A program made the translations under genes and the position numbers. Positions 1-9,017 of a stretch of 64,000 bases of DNA are shown in pieces. The stretch is from Candidatus Pantoea edessiphila. Its GTDB lineage: Bacteria; Pseudomonadota; Gammaproteobacteria; Enterobacterales; Enterobacteriaceae. The stretch covers positions 24,298-88,297 of the forward strand of contig NZ_PDKR01000003.1 of NCBI RefSeq assembly GCF_002933345.1, read 5' to 3'. The notes under the pieces are model-generated. The model had not been told where the DNA came from. It ran no database searches and saw only the letters and a program-made list of their open reading frames with translations. The first letter of the stretch is position 1; each line of letters opens with the position of its first letter.

Positions 1-537
1 ATAGCAATAATTAAGTCTATCAATCAATTCAAGGAAAATTTTCTTCAAAATATTATTCAAACCGTAAAAAAACCTTTTTTGTTAGTTTTAGACTGTATTA
101 CTGACTCTCATAATTTAGGTGCTTGTATACGTACTGCTGACGCTGCTGGAGTTCATGCAGTAATTGTTCCTAAAAATCGTTCAGCTTCTCTTAATTCGAC
201 TGTACAGAAAGTTTCTAGTGGTGCTTCAGTAAAAGTACCCTTAATTAGAGTTAATAATTTATCAAGAACGTTGTGCTTTTTACAAGAACAAAATATTTTA
301 ATAGTTGGTACTGCAAATGGATCAAATAATAATTTATATGCAGAAACATTAATCCCTCCAATAGCGTTGGTAATGGGTTCAGAAAACAATGGAATACGTC
401 ATCTAACCAGTAAATATTGCAACAAGATTATTGGTGTTCCAATGCATGGGATAGTTTCATCTCTTAATGTATCTGTTGCAACTGGTATATGCTTATTTGA
501 AATAATAAGACAGCAACAATATTCAATAGCAATATGA
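1..537 (+). CDS. rlmB: 23S rRNA 2'-O-ribose methyltransferase RlmB (3' part)
   Basis: SPOUT-family enzyme that methylates G2251 of 23S rRNA with SAM. The reading frame is open from base 1 with no start, so the gene is cut by the window edge and only the C-terminal catalytic domain is seen. Family motifs are clear: NLGACIRTADAAG near the beginning, MGSENNGIRHLT in the SAM-binding knot and SLNVSVATGICLFE close to the end. The first visible Met (base 79) lies inside the conserved domain and is not the real start. The protein ends at the usual C-terminus. Confidence 0.95.
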   Translation: MAIIKSINQFKENFLQNIIQTVKKPFLLVLDCITDSHNLGACIRTADAAGVHAVIVPKNRSASLNSTVQKVSSGASVKVPLIRVNNLSRTLCFLQEQNILIVGTANGSNNNLYAETLIPPIALVMGSENNGIRHLTSKYCNKIIGVPMHGIVSSLNVSVATGICLFEIIRQQQYSIAI

Positions 538-933
538 TAATTGATAACTATTGTATCAAATATAGATATTATTTTTTCAATATATAAAATACGTTAATAA
601 CTTATTAGATAATAATTTATTTGTTTAATTTATAGATTTTATTGCTTATAATGAACATATAAATTAGTTCTTTATTATTTTTAAGTTATATTGTTTACTG
701 TTTAAAATATATTTTATACAAACATGAATGTTTTATATAAAGATAATATACAATTTCTATTTAACATGAATTTAAAAGATTTATTTAACAATTTATTAAG
801 ATTTAAAATTTATTACTTAATAAGTATCATTAAAAGAAGGCTATTTATATTTTATATAAAGTTCCTTGCTTCTAAAATAACCACTTAATTAATTATCTCA
901 TAAGAAGCTATAATCCATAAGGAGTTATGCCTA
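538..933. other. A+T-rich spacer before the rpsF operon
   Basis: Almost pure A+T between rlmB and rpsF. No open frame or recognisable gene remnant was found on either strand. In E. coli many genes separate these two loci, so this is a deletion junction. A good ribosome binding site (AAGGAG, about 920) precedes rpsF. Confidence 0.5.
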
Positions 934-1332
934 ATGCGTCATTATGAAATTGTATTTATGGTACATCCTGATCAGAGTGATCAAGTTCAAAGTATGATTG
1001 AAAATTATACTAATTCTATAACTAGTGCTAACGGTAAAATACATCGTTTAGAAGATTGGCGTCGTCGTCAATTAGCTTATCCAATTAACAATCTTCATAA
1101 AGCTCATTATGTTTTACTCAATATTGAAGCATCTAAAGAAATAGTTAAAGAATTAGAAACTAGTTTTAGATTTAATGATTCTATAATACGTAGTATTATT
1201 ATACGTGTTAAAAATGCAATAGTTGAACCTTCATTTATGGTTAAAATTAAAGAAGATCGTAAAAATAAACGTGAAGATTCTATTAATGATCTTGGTAATT
1301 GTGCATCTGATACTAAAAATACTGAAGATTAA
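934..1332 (+). CDS. rpsF: 30S ribosomal protein S6
   Basis: bS6, which binds S18 on the platform of the 30S subunit. The N-terminus [18 protein letters not shown] and the central [10 protein letters not shown] segment are typical, and 132 residues is the normal length, with the variable acidic tail present. First gene of the rpsF-rpsR-rplI operon. An AAGGAG Shine-Dalgarno lies a few bases upstream. priB, which follows rpsF in E. coli, is absent: the 143-base gap to rpsR has no trace of it. Confidence 0.98.
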   Translation: MRHYEIVFMVHPDQSDQVQSMIENYTNSITSANGKIHRLEDWRRRQLAYPINNLHKAHYVLLNIEASKEIVKELETSFRFNDSIIRSIIIRVKNAIVEPSFMVKIKEDRKNKREDSINDLGNCASDTKNTED

Positions 1333-1475
1333 TATATTTATTTTAATTTAATTACATTGAACAGTTATTTGATACTTAAATAGTTGTTTTATTTAAAATT
1401 ATAGTATTTAGATAACATAATAATCATATTAAAACTGTTTTAAATATTAATTAGCAAATTTAGAGGATTAATTAA

Positions 1476-1703
1476 ATGACTCGTTATTTTCGTCGTCGTA
1501 AATTTTGTCGTTTTACTGTAGAAGGAATAGACGAAATAGATTATAAGGATATTATAACAATAAAAAACTATATTACCGAAAACGGTAAAATAGTACCAAG
1601 TAGAATCACTGGAACTTGTGCAAAATATCAACGTCAATTAGCTAGAGCTATTAAACGTGCTAGATATTTATCTTTAATACCTTATACTGACCGTCATAAG
1701 TGA
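1476..1703 (+). CDS. rpsR: 30S ribosomal protein S18
   Basis: bS18, partner of S6 in the 30S platform. 75 residues, the usual size. It carries the basic [12 protein letters not shown] start and the C-terminal [16 protein letters not shown] motif that binds 16S rRNA. The start ATG follows a GAGG ribosome binding site. It sits directly after rpsF because priB has been lost. Confidence 0.98.
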   Translation: MTRYFRRRKFCRFTVEGIDEIDYKDIITIKNYITENGKIVPSRITGTCAKYQRQLARAIKRARYLSLIPYTDRHK

Positions 1704-1752
1704 TTATTATTTACTATAATTAACAAATATATTAATAAGATAGGATTAAATA

Positions 1753-2202
1753 GTGAAAATTATTATTCTTGATAAAATCAAAAATTTAGGGGATGTTGGT
1801 GACATTATTAATGTAAGACCCGGATATGCTCGTAATTTTTTATTTCCAAAAGGAAAAGCTACAACTGCTACATCACAAAACATTCTTTCTTTTAAAGAAA
1901 ATCAAAAACAGTTAAATAATAAACTAGCTGAAGATATAATTATAGCAAAGAGTAAAGCAGAAAAAATAAATAAATTAGGTATAGTGACAATTATATCAAA
2001 GTCAGGAAATAAAGGAAAATTATTTGGTTCAATTGGTGTTCGTAATATTGCTAATGCTGTTACTTCAGCTGGTATTGAAGTTAGTAAGAGTGAAGTAAGA
2101 CTGCCAAATGGTGTTTTGAAAACAATTGGTGAACATGAGGTATATTTCCATTTACATAGTAAAATATCTGCAAAGTTAGTAGTAAATATCATAAGTTCTT
2201 AA
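1753..2202 (+). CDS. rplI: 50S ribosomal protein L9
   Basis: bL9, the elongated protein at the base of the L1 stalk that helps maintain reading frame. 149 residues, full length. The N-domain shows GDVGDIINVRPGYARNFLFP, followed by the long connecting helix and a C-domain with GKLFGSIGVRNIA. The start codon is GTG, preceded by TAGGAT. Last gene of the rpsF operon; an inverted repeat follows at 2230. Confidence 0.97.
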   Translation: MKIIILDKIKNLGDVGDIINVRPGYARNFLFPKGKATTATSQNILSFKENQKQLNNKLAEDIIIAKSKAEKINKLGIVTIISKSGNKGKLFGSIGVRNIANAVTSAGIEVSKSEVRLPNGVLKTIGEHEVYFHLHSKISAKLVVNIISS

Positions 2203-2229
2203 ATCAAAAAATAATTATTTTCACCTTTG

Positions 2230-2268
2230 ATTTTATTAATTAGTCTTAATAGGATAGATTAATAAAAT
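2230..2268 (+). terminator. Inverted repeat after rplI, possible terminator
   Basis: Perfect 11-base arms (ATTTTATTAAT / ATTAATAAAAT) separated by 17 bases lie between rplI and cysQ. The stem is all A+T and lacks a clear U tract, so termination is an inference from position. Confidence 0.35.
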
Positions 2269-2324
2269 TATATTTACTAAATATAAAACGTAAAATATAT
2301 AAAAATTATGATATTTTATATGAT

Positions 2325-3101
2325 ATGAATAATATAAATGAATATATCTTAAAAAATATTTGTGTATTAGCAAAATCAGCAGGTGATGCTGTGATGAATA
2401 TATATAGTAATAATAATATGAATTACTATATATATCATAAATTTGATAAATCACCAGTTACTGTAGCAGATATTATTTCACATAATATAATTATTAAGGG
2501 TTTAAATAACATACTTCCTAAGATACCTATCTTATCAGAAGAAAACCTATATCCATGGGAAATTCGTAAAAATTGGGAAAATTATTGGCTAGTTGATCCT
2601 TTAGATGGTACTAAAGAATTTATTAAACATAATAATGAATTTACTATAAATATTGCTTTGATTAAACAAGGTAACCCTATATTAGGAGTAGTTTACGCAC
2701 CTGCACTGAAGACGATGTATTATGCTGATGTATTAAAAAGAAAAGCTTGGAAAGAAAAAAATAATCGAATAGAACAGATTCATTCTTGTTGTATATATCC
2801 ACCGTCAGTTTTAATTAGTCGTTCACATAATCTTAATAATATTAATGAAATGAATAAATTTTTACTTAGTTTTAATAATTATCGAATTATTGAAATTGGA
2901 TCTTCATTAAAATTTTGTTTAATAGCTGAAGGCAAAGCACAATTCTATCCACGCTTTAATCCTACTAGTATTTGGGATACAGGAGCAGGGCATGCAATAA
3001 TATTAGCTAGTGGAGCATATATTAAAGATTTGCAAGGTGTGACATTGAATTATTTACCTAAAAAATCATTAATTAATCCAAAATTTTTGGTTTCTGTATA
3101 A
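2325..3101 (+). CDS. cysQ: 3'(2'),5'-bisphosphate nucleotidase CysQ
   Basis: Mg-dependent phosphatase of the inositol monophosphatase superfamily. It removes the 3' phosphate from PAP/PAPS, recycling the by-product of sulfate assimilation. 258 residues, slightly longer than in E. coli. Metal and substrate motifs are intact: SEE (about residue 69), DPLDGTKEFIKHN (about 87-100) and WDTGAGHAI near the C-terminus. It stands alone between the rpsF operon and ppa. Its retention suggests that sulfate reduction, or at least PAP removal, is still needed. Confidence 0.95.
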   Translation: MNNINEYILKNICVLAKSAGDAVMNIYSNNNMNYYIYHKFDKSPVTVADIISHNIIIKGLNNILPKIPILSEENLYPWEIRKNWENYWLVDPLDGTKEFIKHNNEFTINIALIKQGNPILGVVYAPALKTMYYADVLKRKAWKEKNNRIEQIHSCCIYPPSVLISRSHNLNNINEMNKFLLSFNNYRIIEIGSSLKFCLIAEGKAQFYPRFNPTSIWDTGAGHAIILASGAYIKDLQGVTLNYLPKKSLINPKFLVSV

Positions 3102-3233
3102 TTATAATAAATAATATTTGATTGTATTTTTATGTTTTTAATATCTAATTTTGATTTACAACAATTATCTTGTAAAGATAACCTTATTTAATGCTCAATT
3201 AATTATTTTAATTTCATAAAAATACATTAATTA

Positions 3234-3782
3234 TTAATTAGTAATATTTAAATTCTTGTTTTTTGCACGCTCAATAGAGGAAATAATTTCATTTTTGGCT
3301 GCTATAACATCATCCCAAGAACTTATTTTTGCCCATTTTCCTTTTTCTAAATCTTTATAATGTGAAAAAAAGTGGACTATTTGAGAGCGTAGCAATTCAG
3401 GAAGGTCAGTTACATTGTTAATGTGATCGTATTCTTTAGAAACTGAAGTATGTGGAACTGCAATTAGTTTTGAATCTTCTCCAGAATCATCTATCATTTT
3501 TAGAATACCTACTGGGCGACATCTAATTACAGATTGTGATTTTAATGGATAAGGAGTGGGTACTAAAACATCAATTGGATCACCATCGAGAGATAAAGTA
3601 TTATTAATATAACCGTAATTACAAGGATAAAACATGGTTGTTGATATAAAACGATCTACAAATAAGACATGTGATTGTTTATTTATTTCATATTTTACTG
3701 GATTGTCATTTGCTGGTATTTCAATAATTACATAAATGTCCTGTGGTATTTTTATACCAGCTGGTACTTGATCTAAACTCAT
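3234..3782 (-). CDS. ppa: Inorganic pyrophosphatase
   Basis: Soluble family I pyrophosphatase that hydrolyses PPi and pulls biosynthetic reactions forward. 182 residues, near the usual 176. The signature DGDPIDVLV with its metal-binding Asp residues is present, as are YPCNYGYI and the [14 protein letters not shown] segment. The extra C-terminal residues are A+T-driven (NKNLNITN). It is transcribed away from rnpB. Confidence 0.97.
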   Translation of the reverse strand: MSLDQVPAGIKIPQDIYVIIEIPANDNPVKYEINKQSHVLFVDRFISTTMFYPCNYGYINNTLSLDGDPIDVLVPTPYPLKSQSVIRCRPVGILKMIDDSGEDSKLIAVPHTSVSKEYDHINNVTDLPELLRSQIVHFFSHYKDLEKGKWAKISSWDDVIAAKNEIISSIERAKNKNLNITN

Positions 3783-4065
3783 TAAAGATACACCTCAAAT
3801 TTAAAATAAAACAAATTTAACAATATTAATCAAAACATATAGTACAAAATAAACAAAATATTAATTTATAACTAACTAAATCTATAAGATTTAATATTAA
3901 AAAAACTAATTCTATATTTAACAAATAAAAATACAATAAATACTTAACCAATCTAAAATAATAAAATAATATTGTCAAATAGTATTTATAGTTAATTTTA
4001 TTTAATTAAATATATGAAGAAAAATATAAGAAGACATAAACAAAAATATATGATAATATTTTTCT

Positions 4066-4450
4066 TAAAGTCAACTAGACAGTCGCTGCTTTTTTATTCT
4101 AAAATTTTTTAATAAAAAGGGAGAGGAAAGTCCGGGCTCCTAGGGTAAGGTGCCAGGTAATACCTGGGAAGCGAGAGCTTACGACTAGTGCAACAGAAAA
4201 AAAACCGCTTTAATAATATTGTTTGTATATCTGCTTATTAAAGTAAGGGTGAAAAGGTGTGGTAAAAGCGCACCGCGTAATTGGTAACAGTTTACGGCAC
4301 TGTAAACTCCACCCGGAGCAAGGCCAAATAGAGGTTTTAAAAAAGTATAACCCGTACTAAACCTGGGTAGGCTGCTTGAACTAATAAGCGATTATTAGTC
4401 TAGATGAATGATTGTCCATGACAGAACCCGGCTTACAAGTTGACTTTTAC
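4066..4450 (+). ncRNA. rnpB: RNase P RNA (M1 RNA)
   Basis: Catalytic RNA of RNase P, which matures tRNA 5' ends. Conserved blocks are easy to read: AGACAGTCGC near the start, GAGGAAAGTCCGGGCTCC (about 4120-4140), ACTCCACCCGGAGCAAGGCC (about 4305) and GACAGAACCCGGCTTA near the end. The terminal P1 helix closes between AAAGTCAAC (4067-4075) and GTTGACTTT (4439-4447). Peripheral helices P3 and P12 have become A+T-rich and P3 is shortened, while the core is kept. Ends are estimated from P1. Confidence 0.97.
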
Positions 4451-4471
4451 AATTTATTTTATCAATAAATT
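4451..4471 (+). terminator. Probable rnpB terminator hairpin
   Basis: Immediately after the P1 helix of rnpB is a perfect 8-base inverted repeat (AATTTATT / AATAAATT, 5-base loop) followed by T-rich sequence. Position and shape fit an intrinsic terminator, though the stem has no G-C pairs. yqjK ends convergently 14 bases further on. Confidence 0.45.
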
Positions 4472-4484
4472 TTATTTAGATAGA

Positions 4485-4775
4485 TTATATCAATTTTAAA
4501 AATGATATAATGGCTCTGTAAGCTTTCCAAAATCCTAAGCTTAATCTTACCAATCTAAACAATGATTTTAGTTTATGTATTCTTATAGACCATATTGCTA
4601 ATACAATACTACCGATCAGTAAGTATTTTTTTATATTAATAAAATTAAACCAGCAATTATCATAGTTTACAGTTTTAATATTCAATTCATTTTTTAAATT
4701 AGATAAATCTAAACGTTGATCACTTATCTTACTACATATTAAATTTAATGCCTTTTTACGTTGTTGATACCTCAT
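4485..4775 (-). CDS. yqjK: YqjK-like inner membrane protein
   Basis: Small protein of unknown function, 96 residues, the usual family size. The N-terminal half is basic and coiled (RKKALNLICSKISDQRLDLSNL). One membrane segment lies at about residues 50-65 (YLLIGSIVLAIWSI), and the tail WKAYRAIISFLKLI is basic. The start codon overlaps the yqjE stop by one base (TAATG), as expected for coupled translation. The yqjE-yqjK pairing matches E. coli. Function is not known. Confidence 0.85.
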   Translation of the reverse strand: MRYQQRKKALNLICSKISDQRLDLSNLKNELNIKTVNYDNCWFNFINIKKYLLIGSIVLAIWSIRIHKLKSLFRLVRLSLGFWKAYRAIISFLKLI

Positions 4776-5170
4776 TAATTATTACTCTCAAGTATATTAC
4801 AATCTGTTTTTAGTTCTTTAAGAGTATATTTCAATAAAGTAGAATCTTGAGATTTTTTAAAAATCAAAAATATAAATAAAAATGAAATTAAAAATAGAAT
4901 AAAACTAATAACTAACATAGTTAAAACACGAAACTGTGGGCTTACAGAAAATATTATTACCATTAATAAACAAAAAAATCCCGCCGTAATAAATAAAACC
5001 GTTAATCCAATCATTAATAAAATTTGTATAATTTTGGTTTTCTCTTCTTCTATTTCTAGAATTGCCAAACGTAATCTTGTTTCGATTATAATTATTATTT
5101 TAGCAATCATATTTTGAATGATATCTATTATAGTTTTGCTAGGACCTTTTTTATTTTTTATAGTATCCAT
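4775..5170 (-). CDS. yqjE: YqjE-like membrane protein (phage-holin superfamily fold)
   Basis: 131-residue inner membrane protein of the YqjE/DUF1469 family. The conserved cytoplasmic helix ETRLRLAILEIEEEKTK (about 33-49) is followed by two membrane segments (about 50-72 and 80-105) and a soluble tail with DSTLLKYTLKEL. In enterobacteria it is encoded with the ribosome-associated membrane protein YqjD; yqjC, yqjD and mzrA are missing here. Role unknown. Retention of such a gene in a reduced genome is unexpected. Confidence 0.85.
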   Translation of the reverse strand: MDTIKNKKGPSKTIIDIIQNMIAKIIIIIETRLRLAILEIEEEKTKIIQILLMIGLTVLFITAGFFCLLMVIIFSVSPQFRVLTMLVISFILFLISFLFIFLIFKKSQDSTLLKYTLKELKTDCNILESNN

Positions 5171-5484
5171 AAATAATATCTTTAATTTAAAAACTATATT
5201 ATAATATTTATATCTGATTTAATATGAATTTCAGATAATTGTGTTTATAGTATTATATTTTATGACTTATAAAATAAATCTCCATGACTATATATTATAG
5301 ACATTGAAGATTAAAATTAAAAGTTAATTTATATCAGTAAGTTTAGAAAACATTTTATAATCAAATAATATTATTTAATATTAAAGATATTTTTAATTTT
5401 GACTTGATAATTAAATTTTTAATAATTTAATAATGATATAAATATTAGTTGATTATATAAATATAATTAGCACTATTATAATAA
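5171..5484. other. Spacer where mzrA-yqjC-yqjD would lie
   Basis: A+T-rich, without an open frame. By comparison with E. coli this is the place for mzrA, yqjC and yqjD. I read the minus strand for YqjD and saw no convincing match, so they are treated as deleted. Confidence 0.4.
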
Positions 5485-6156
5485 TTATTTAGTTTTATTT
5501 TTTTTGGATTTACGTTTGCGATATAGCATTATTATTAAACTCACTAAACCAAAAAATAGTAATACTAATGGTAATAGTATTAGTAAAAACATTAATTTAT
5601 CTTCGTAATGAATAAAAATTTGTGTTTTGCTTAATACTAATCCCATAGTAGTTAGTATTACTACCCATAATAACGCACTAATCCAACTAAAGAATTGAAA
5701 ACGAATATTATTTAAACCAGACATTCCAGCGATAGTTGGCAATAAAGTTCGTACAAAAGCTATGAATCTACCTATTAATAATGCTGCTAGTCCATGACGA
5801 TAAAAAAGGTTATGAGCTTTTTGATGATATTTATCTGGCAGTTGTGAAAGCCATTTTTGGACGATTGCAGTATTTCCTAACCATTTACCTTGCATATAAC
5901 TCATCCAATAACCTAGTCCAGCAGCAATAGTTAACGTAACAATAATTAATGGAAAGCTCACTATTCCTTTCCCTATAAGAACACCAACTAGAATTAATAA
6001 ACTATCTCCTGGTAAAAAAGCTGCTGGTAATAATCCATTTTCTAAAAATATAATTATAAATAAAATGCCGTAAATCAACCAAATTACGGCTGGATCTGAT
6101 AGAGTATTATAATCTTTTTGCCATAAAGCATGTAATAACGTATGTAAAATATTCAT
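5485..6156 (-). CDS. yqjA: DedA-family membrane protein YqjA
   Basis: 223-residue DedA (VTT-domain) inner membrane protein. The family is tied to membrane homeostasis and proton-dependent or lipid transport; E. coli YqjA supports alkaline tolerance. Signatures are present: FLENGLLPAAFLPGDSLLI (about 37-55) and RFIAFVRTLLPTIAGMSGL (about 130-148) with its essential Arg residues. Four or more hydrophobic segments and a basic C-terminus follow. Length and ends match E. coli YqjA. Confidence 0.93.
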   Translation of the reverse strand: MNILHTLLHALWQKDYNTLSDPAVIWLIYGILFIIIFLENGLLPAAFLPGDSLLILVGVLIGKGIVSFPLIIVTLTIAAGLGYWMSYMQGKWLGNTAIVQKWLSQLPDKYHQKAHNLFYRHGLAALLIGRFIAFVRTLLPTIAGMSGLNNIRFQFFSWISALLWVVILTTMGLVLSKTQIFIHYEDKLMFLLILLPLVLLFFGLVSLIIMLYRKRKSKKNKTK

Positions 6157-6701
6157 TTACAACACTTCCTGATGTTTTTATTAAATAGATTTTATTTCAA
6201 ATAATGTTCTTATATCTATACAATTATCTATACAATTATTCTGTAATATATAGTGTATTTCACTAAAACAACAGGAAGGTATATTTAAAATAAAATTTAA
6301 GAATGAAATATTTAAACAAACGTTTATAAAAAATGGTTTTTTTATAAAACTAGTTAAAGATGATATCTATCATTATTAATAAAAATAGCATATATAAAAC
6401 TATTTGGTTAAGATTTTAATATGATCTTAATCTAGAAATAAAGGTGTTTTTAAAAAAGTTATTAACTAATTACTAAAATTTATAACAATAATAACAACAA
6501 ATCATTTTATCTAAAAAGATAAAATTACATGTTTTATTAAAAATAGAACAACAAGAAAGTAAAATCAGTAATATACTTACAAATAATTTATAAAATTATT
6601 TGTAAGTATATAATGTCTAATATTATTAGATTTTATAATCTAAATTCATTTTTAATTATATTAATATTAAATATAAAATTGTTTTTTCATTAAAATATAA
6701 A
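6157..6701. other. Spacer between yqjA and tRNA-Ile2, with repeats
   Basis: About 545 bases without a gene. It holds a perfect 12-base tandem duplication (ATCTATACAATT twice, 6214-6237) and a long perfect hairpin at 6571-6611, listed separately. No gene remnant was recognised. Confidence 0.5.
6571..6611. repeat. Perfect 19-base-pair hairpin
   Basis: Arms 6571-6589 and 6593-6611 are exact reverse complements with a 3-base loop (ATA). The stem is mostly A+T with two G-C pairs per arm centre (ACTTAC / GTAAGT). It lies downstream of the minus-strand tRNA gene and upstream of yqjA. It could stop tRNA transcription, but there is no strong U tract on that strand. Confidence 0.75.
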
Positions 6702-6774
6702 TGGCCCCTGCTGGGTTTGAACCAGCGGCCAAGCGATTATGAGTCGCCTGCTCTAACCACTGAGCTAAGGGGCC
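6702..6774 (-). tRNA. ileX: tRNA-Ile2 (anticodon CAU, lysidine-modified)
   Basis: The minus strand gives a full cloverleaf: acceptor GGCCCCT/AGGGGCC, D loop AGTGGTTA, T arm with GGTTCAAACC. The anticodon CAT is at 6741-6739. A CAU tRNA can be Met or Ile2. The sequence is almost the same as E. coli ileX, and that gene also lies just downstream of rpoD, so Ile2 reading AUA after lysidine modification is the best call. The discriminator A is followed by TTT, so the 3' CCA is not encoded and must be added by Cca (12896-14125). Confidence 0.95.
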
Positions 6775-6986
6775 ATAGTTTAAATTTTAACAAAAATACA
6801 TCGAAGATATTAATTTTGTTAAAATTAATAAACAATCACATCAATATTGCGTTCAATATTTTAAATAGTATCATAAAACAATAATTATTACAGCTAATTA
6901 AAATAAAAATTTCAATTAAAGATATTATATAAAATATTAATAGTGTTATGTGATAATTGATATATCAAATAATAATATTTGATATT

Positions 6987-8792
6987 TTAATCATCTAAAA
7001 AACTTCTAAGTATTTCACAACGACTAGGATGACGTAATTTACGTAAAGCTTTAGCTTCAATCTGTCTGATACGTTCTCTGGTAACATCAAACTGTTTACC
7101 TACTTCTTCTAATGTATGATCAGTATTCATATCTATACCAAAGCGCATTCTTAATACTTTTGCTTCACGTGCAGTAAGGCCGGATAATATATCATTAGTC
7201 GCTGATCGTAAATTTTCAGAAGTTGCAGAATCCAATGGTAATATTAAGCTGGTGTCTTCAATAAAATCACCTAAATGTGAATCTTCATCATCACCAATTG
7301 GAGTTTCCATAGAAATAGGTTCTTTTGCAATTTTCAGTACTTTACGGATTTTATCTTCAGGTATAAACATACGTGCAGATAATTCTTCTGGTGTAGGCTC
7401 ACGACCTGTTTCTTGTAACATCTTACGTGATATACGATTTAGCTTGTTAATGGTTTCAATCATATGTACAGGAATCCGAATAGTACGAGCTTGATCAGCT
7501 ATAGATCGTGTAATTGCTTGTCGGATCCACCATGTTGCATAAGTAGAAAATTTATATCCTCTTCGATATTCAAATTTATCAACTGCTTTCATTAAACCTA
7601 TATTGCCTTCTTGAATTAAATCTAAGAATTGTAAACCACGATTAGTATATTTTTTTGCTATTGAGATAACCAAACGTAAATTAGCTTCTACCATTTCTTT
7701 TTTTGCTCTTTTAGCTTTAGCTTCACCAATAGACATGCGTCTATTTATATCTTTTATTTGTTCAATAGTTAGTCCAGTTTCTTGTTCTATTTTTAATAAT
7801 TTTTCTATACAAACTAAAATATCATCTTCGTGTTCTAAAAGCTTTTCAGACCATGGTGTATTCATTACTATAGCACTTTTGAGCCAAACGTAATTTGTTT
7901 CATTTCCAGAAAACAACTTAATAAAGTTTTTCTTGGGCATTTTGCATAGTTCTACGCAAAACTTCATTATTACACGTTCTTGGAAACGTATGCGTTCAAT
8001 CATATTACGCATGTGATTAACTAAATGATCAAACTGTTTTGGTACTAATCTAAATTGTTTAAATATTTCAGAAAGAGTCTGAATTGTAGCAATTGCATCT
8101 ACATGAGTACGACTTTTAATTTTAATTATAGTTCTAGTTATTTCATATTGAGCTCTAAGAGCTGAAAATTTTTCACGTGCTATTTCTGGATCTATTATTT
8201 CATCCTCTTCATTGCAATCTTTTTCGCATAAATATGATTCATTATTGGATGAAATAGATATTAAATCTTCTTGCAGATTAGGATCTACAAAATTCATAAT
8301 TAGATCAGATAATTTAGACTCTCCTAATTCAACTTTATCATATTGATCTAATAGATAAGTTATAGCTTCTGGATATTCAGCAACTGAACACTGAACTTGA
8401 TTAATTCCCTCTTCAATTCTTTTTGCAATATCAATTTCTCCTTCACGAGTAAGTAATCCTACCGTGCCCATCTCACGCATGTACATACGAACCGGATCAG
8501 TAGTTCGCCCAATTTCAGATTCAACACTTGATAATACTTGAGCAGTCGCTTCTTCAACAGTATCATCATAATTATTAGAATTGCTTTCATTCAATATTAA
8601 ATCATCAGCATCTGGAGCTTTTTCAACCACCTGTATTCCCATATCATTTATTGTTTGAATTATATCTTCAATTTGATCTGAATCAGTAATATCTTCTGGT
8701 AAATGATCGTTAACTTCGGCATAAGTTAGATATCCTTGCTCCTTACCTCTGGTAATAAGAAGTTTAAGCTGTGACTGTGAATTTTGTTCCAT
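6987..8792 (-). CDS. rpoD: RNA polymerase sigma-70 (RpoD)
   Basis: Primary sigma factor, 601 residues against 613 in E. coli. Region 1.1 leads into [17 protein letters not shown] (region 1.2), a non-conserved region, then the polymerase- and -10-binding block with [19 protein letters not shown] and [10 protein letters not shown] (regions 2.2-2.4). Region 4.2 carries the -35-binding helix [17 protein letters not shown]. Third gene of the rpsU-dnaG-rpoD operon, separated from dnaG by 225 bases that may hold an internal promoter. Confidence 0.98.
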   Translation of the reverse strand: MEQNSQSQLKLLITRGKEQGYLTYAEVNDHLPEDITDSDQIEDIIQTINDMGIQVVEKAPDADDLILNESNSNNYDDTVEEATAQVLSSVESEIGRTTDPVRMYMREMGTVGLLTREGEIDIAKRIEEGINQVQCSVAEYPEAITYLLDQYDKVELGESKLSDLIMNFVDPNLQEDLISISSNNESYLCEKDCNEEDEIIDPEIAREKFSALRAQYEITRTIIKIKSRTHVDAIATIQTLSEIFKQFRLVPKQFDHLVNHMRNMIERIRFQERVIMKFCVELCKMPKKNFIKLFSGNETNYVWLKSAIVMNTPWSEKLLEHEDDILVCIEKLLKIEQETGLTIEQIKDINRRMSIGEAKAKRAKKEMVEANLRLVISIAKKYTNRGLQFLDLIQEGNIGLMKAVDKFEYRRGYKFSTYATWWIRQAITRSIADQARTIRIPVHMIETINKLNRISRKMLQETGREPTPEELSARMFIPEDKIRKVLKIAKEPISMETPIGDDEDSHLGDFIEDTSLILPLDSATSENLRSATNDILSGLTAREAKVLRMRFGIDMNTDHTLEEVGKQFDVTRERIRQIEAKALRKLRHPSRCEILRSFLDD

Positions 8793-9017
8793 AAGACGGT
8801 ACCTACACTCCTGTGAATTAAATTAATGTCTATTTGGCTACGAGCTAACGTGTTGCTCATAAATAAAGCAAGAGTACAGCCTCTAGCAGAACAATACTTA
8901 TATAAGGCATGGCTTAAACAACAACGGTGACAAATCTATTCTATTTTTTTTGATTTTAACCGTGCTAATAAATCTATTATGAATTATAATATTTAAAATA
9001 CAAAAAGGTTAAATAAA

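Noticed and set aside
1333..1475. Remnant of priB between rpsF and rpsR
   Set aside because: Only 143 bases remain and no PriB-like segment could be read in any frame.
6702..6774. Reading the CAU tRNA as tRNA-Met
   Set aside because: The body is almost identical to E. coli ileX and sits at the same place downstream of rpoD, which favours Ile2.
7252..7494. 80-codon frame antisense to rpoD
   Set aside because: It lies wholly inside the conserved sigma-70 regions 3-4 on the opposite strand and has no homology or ribosome binding site.
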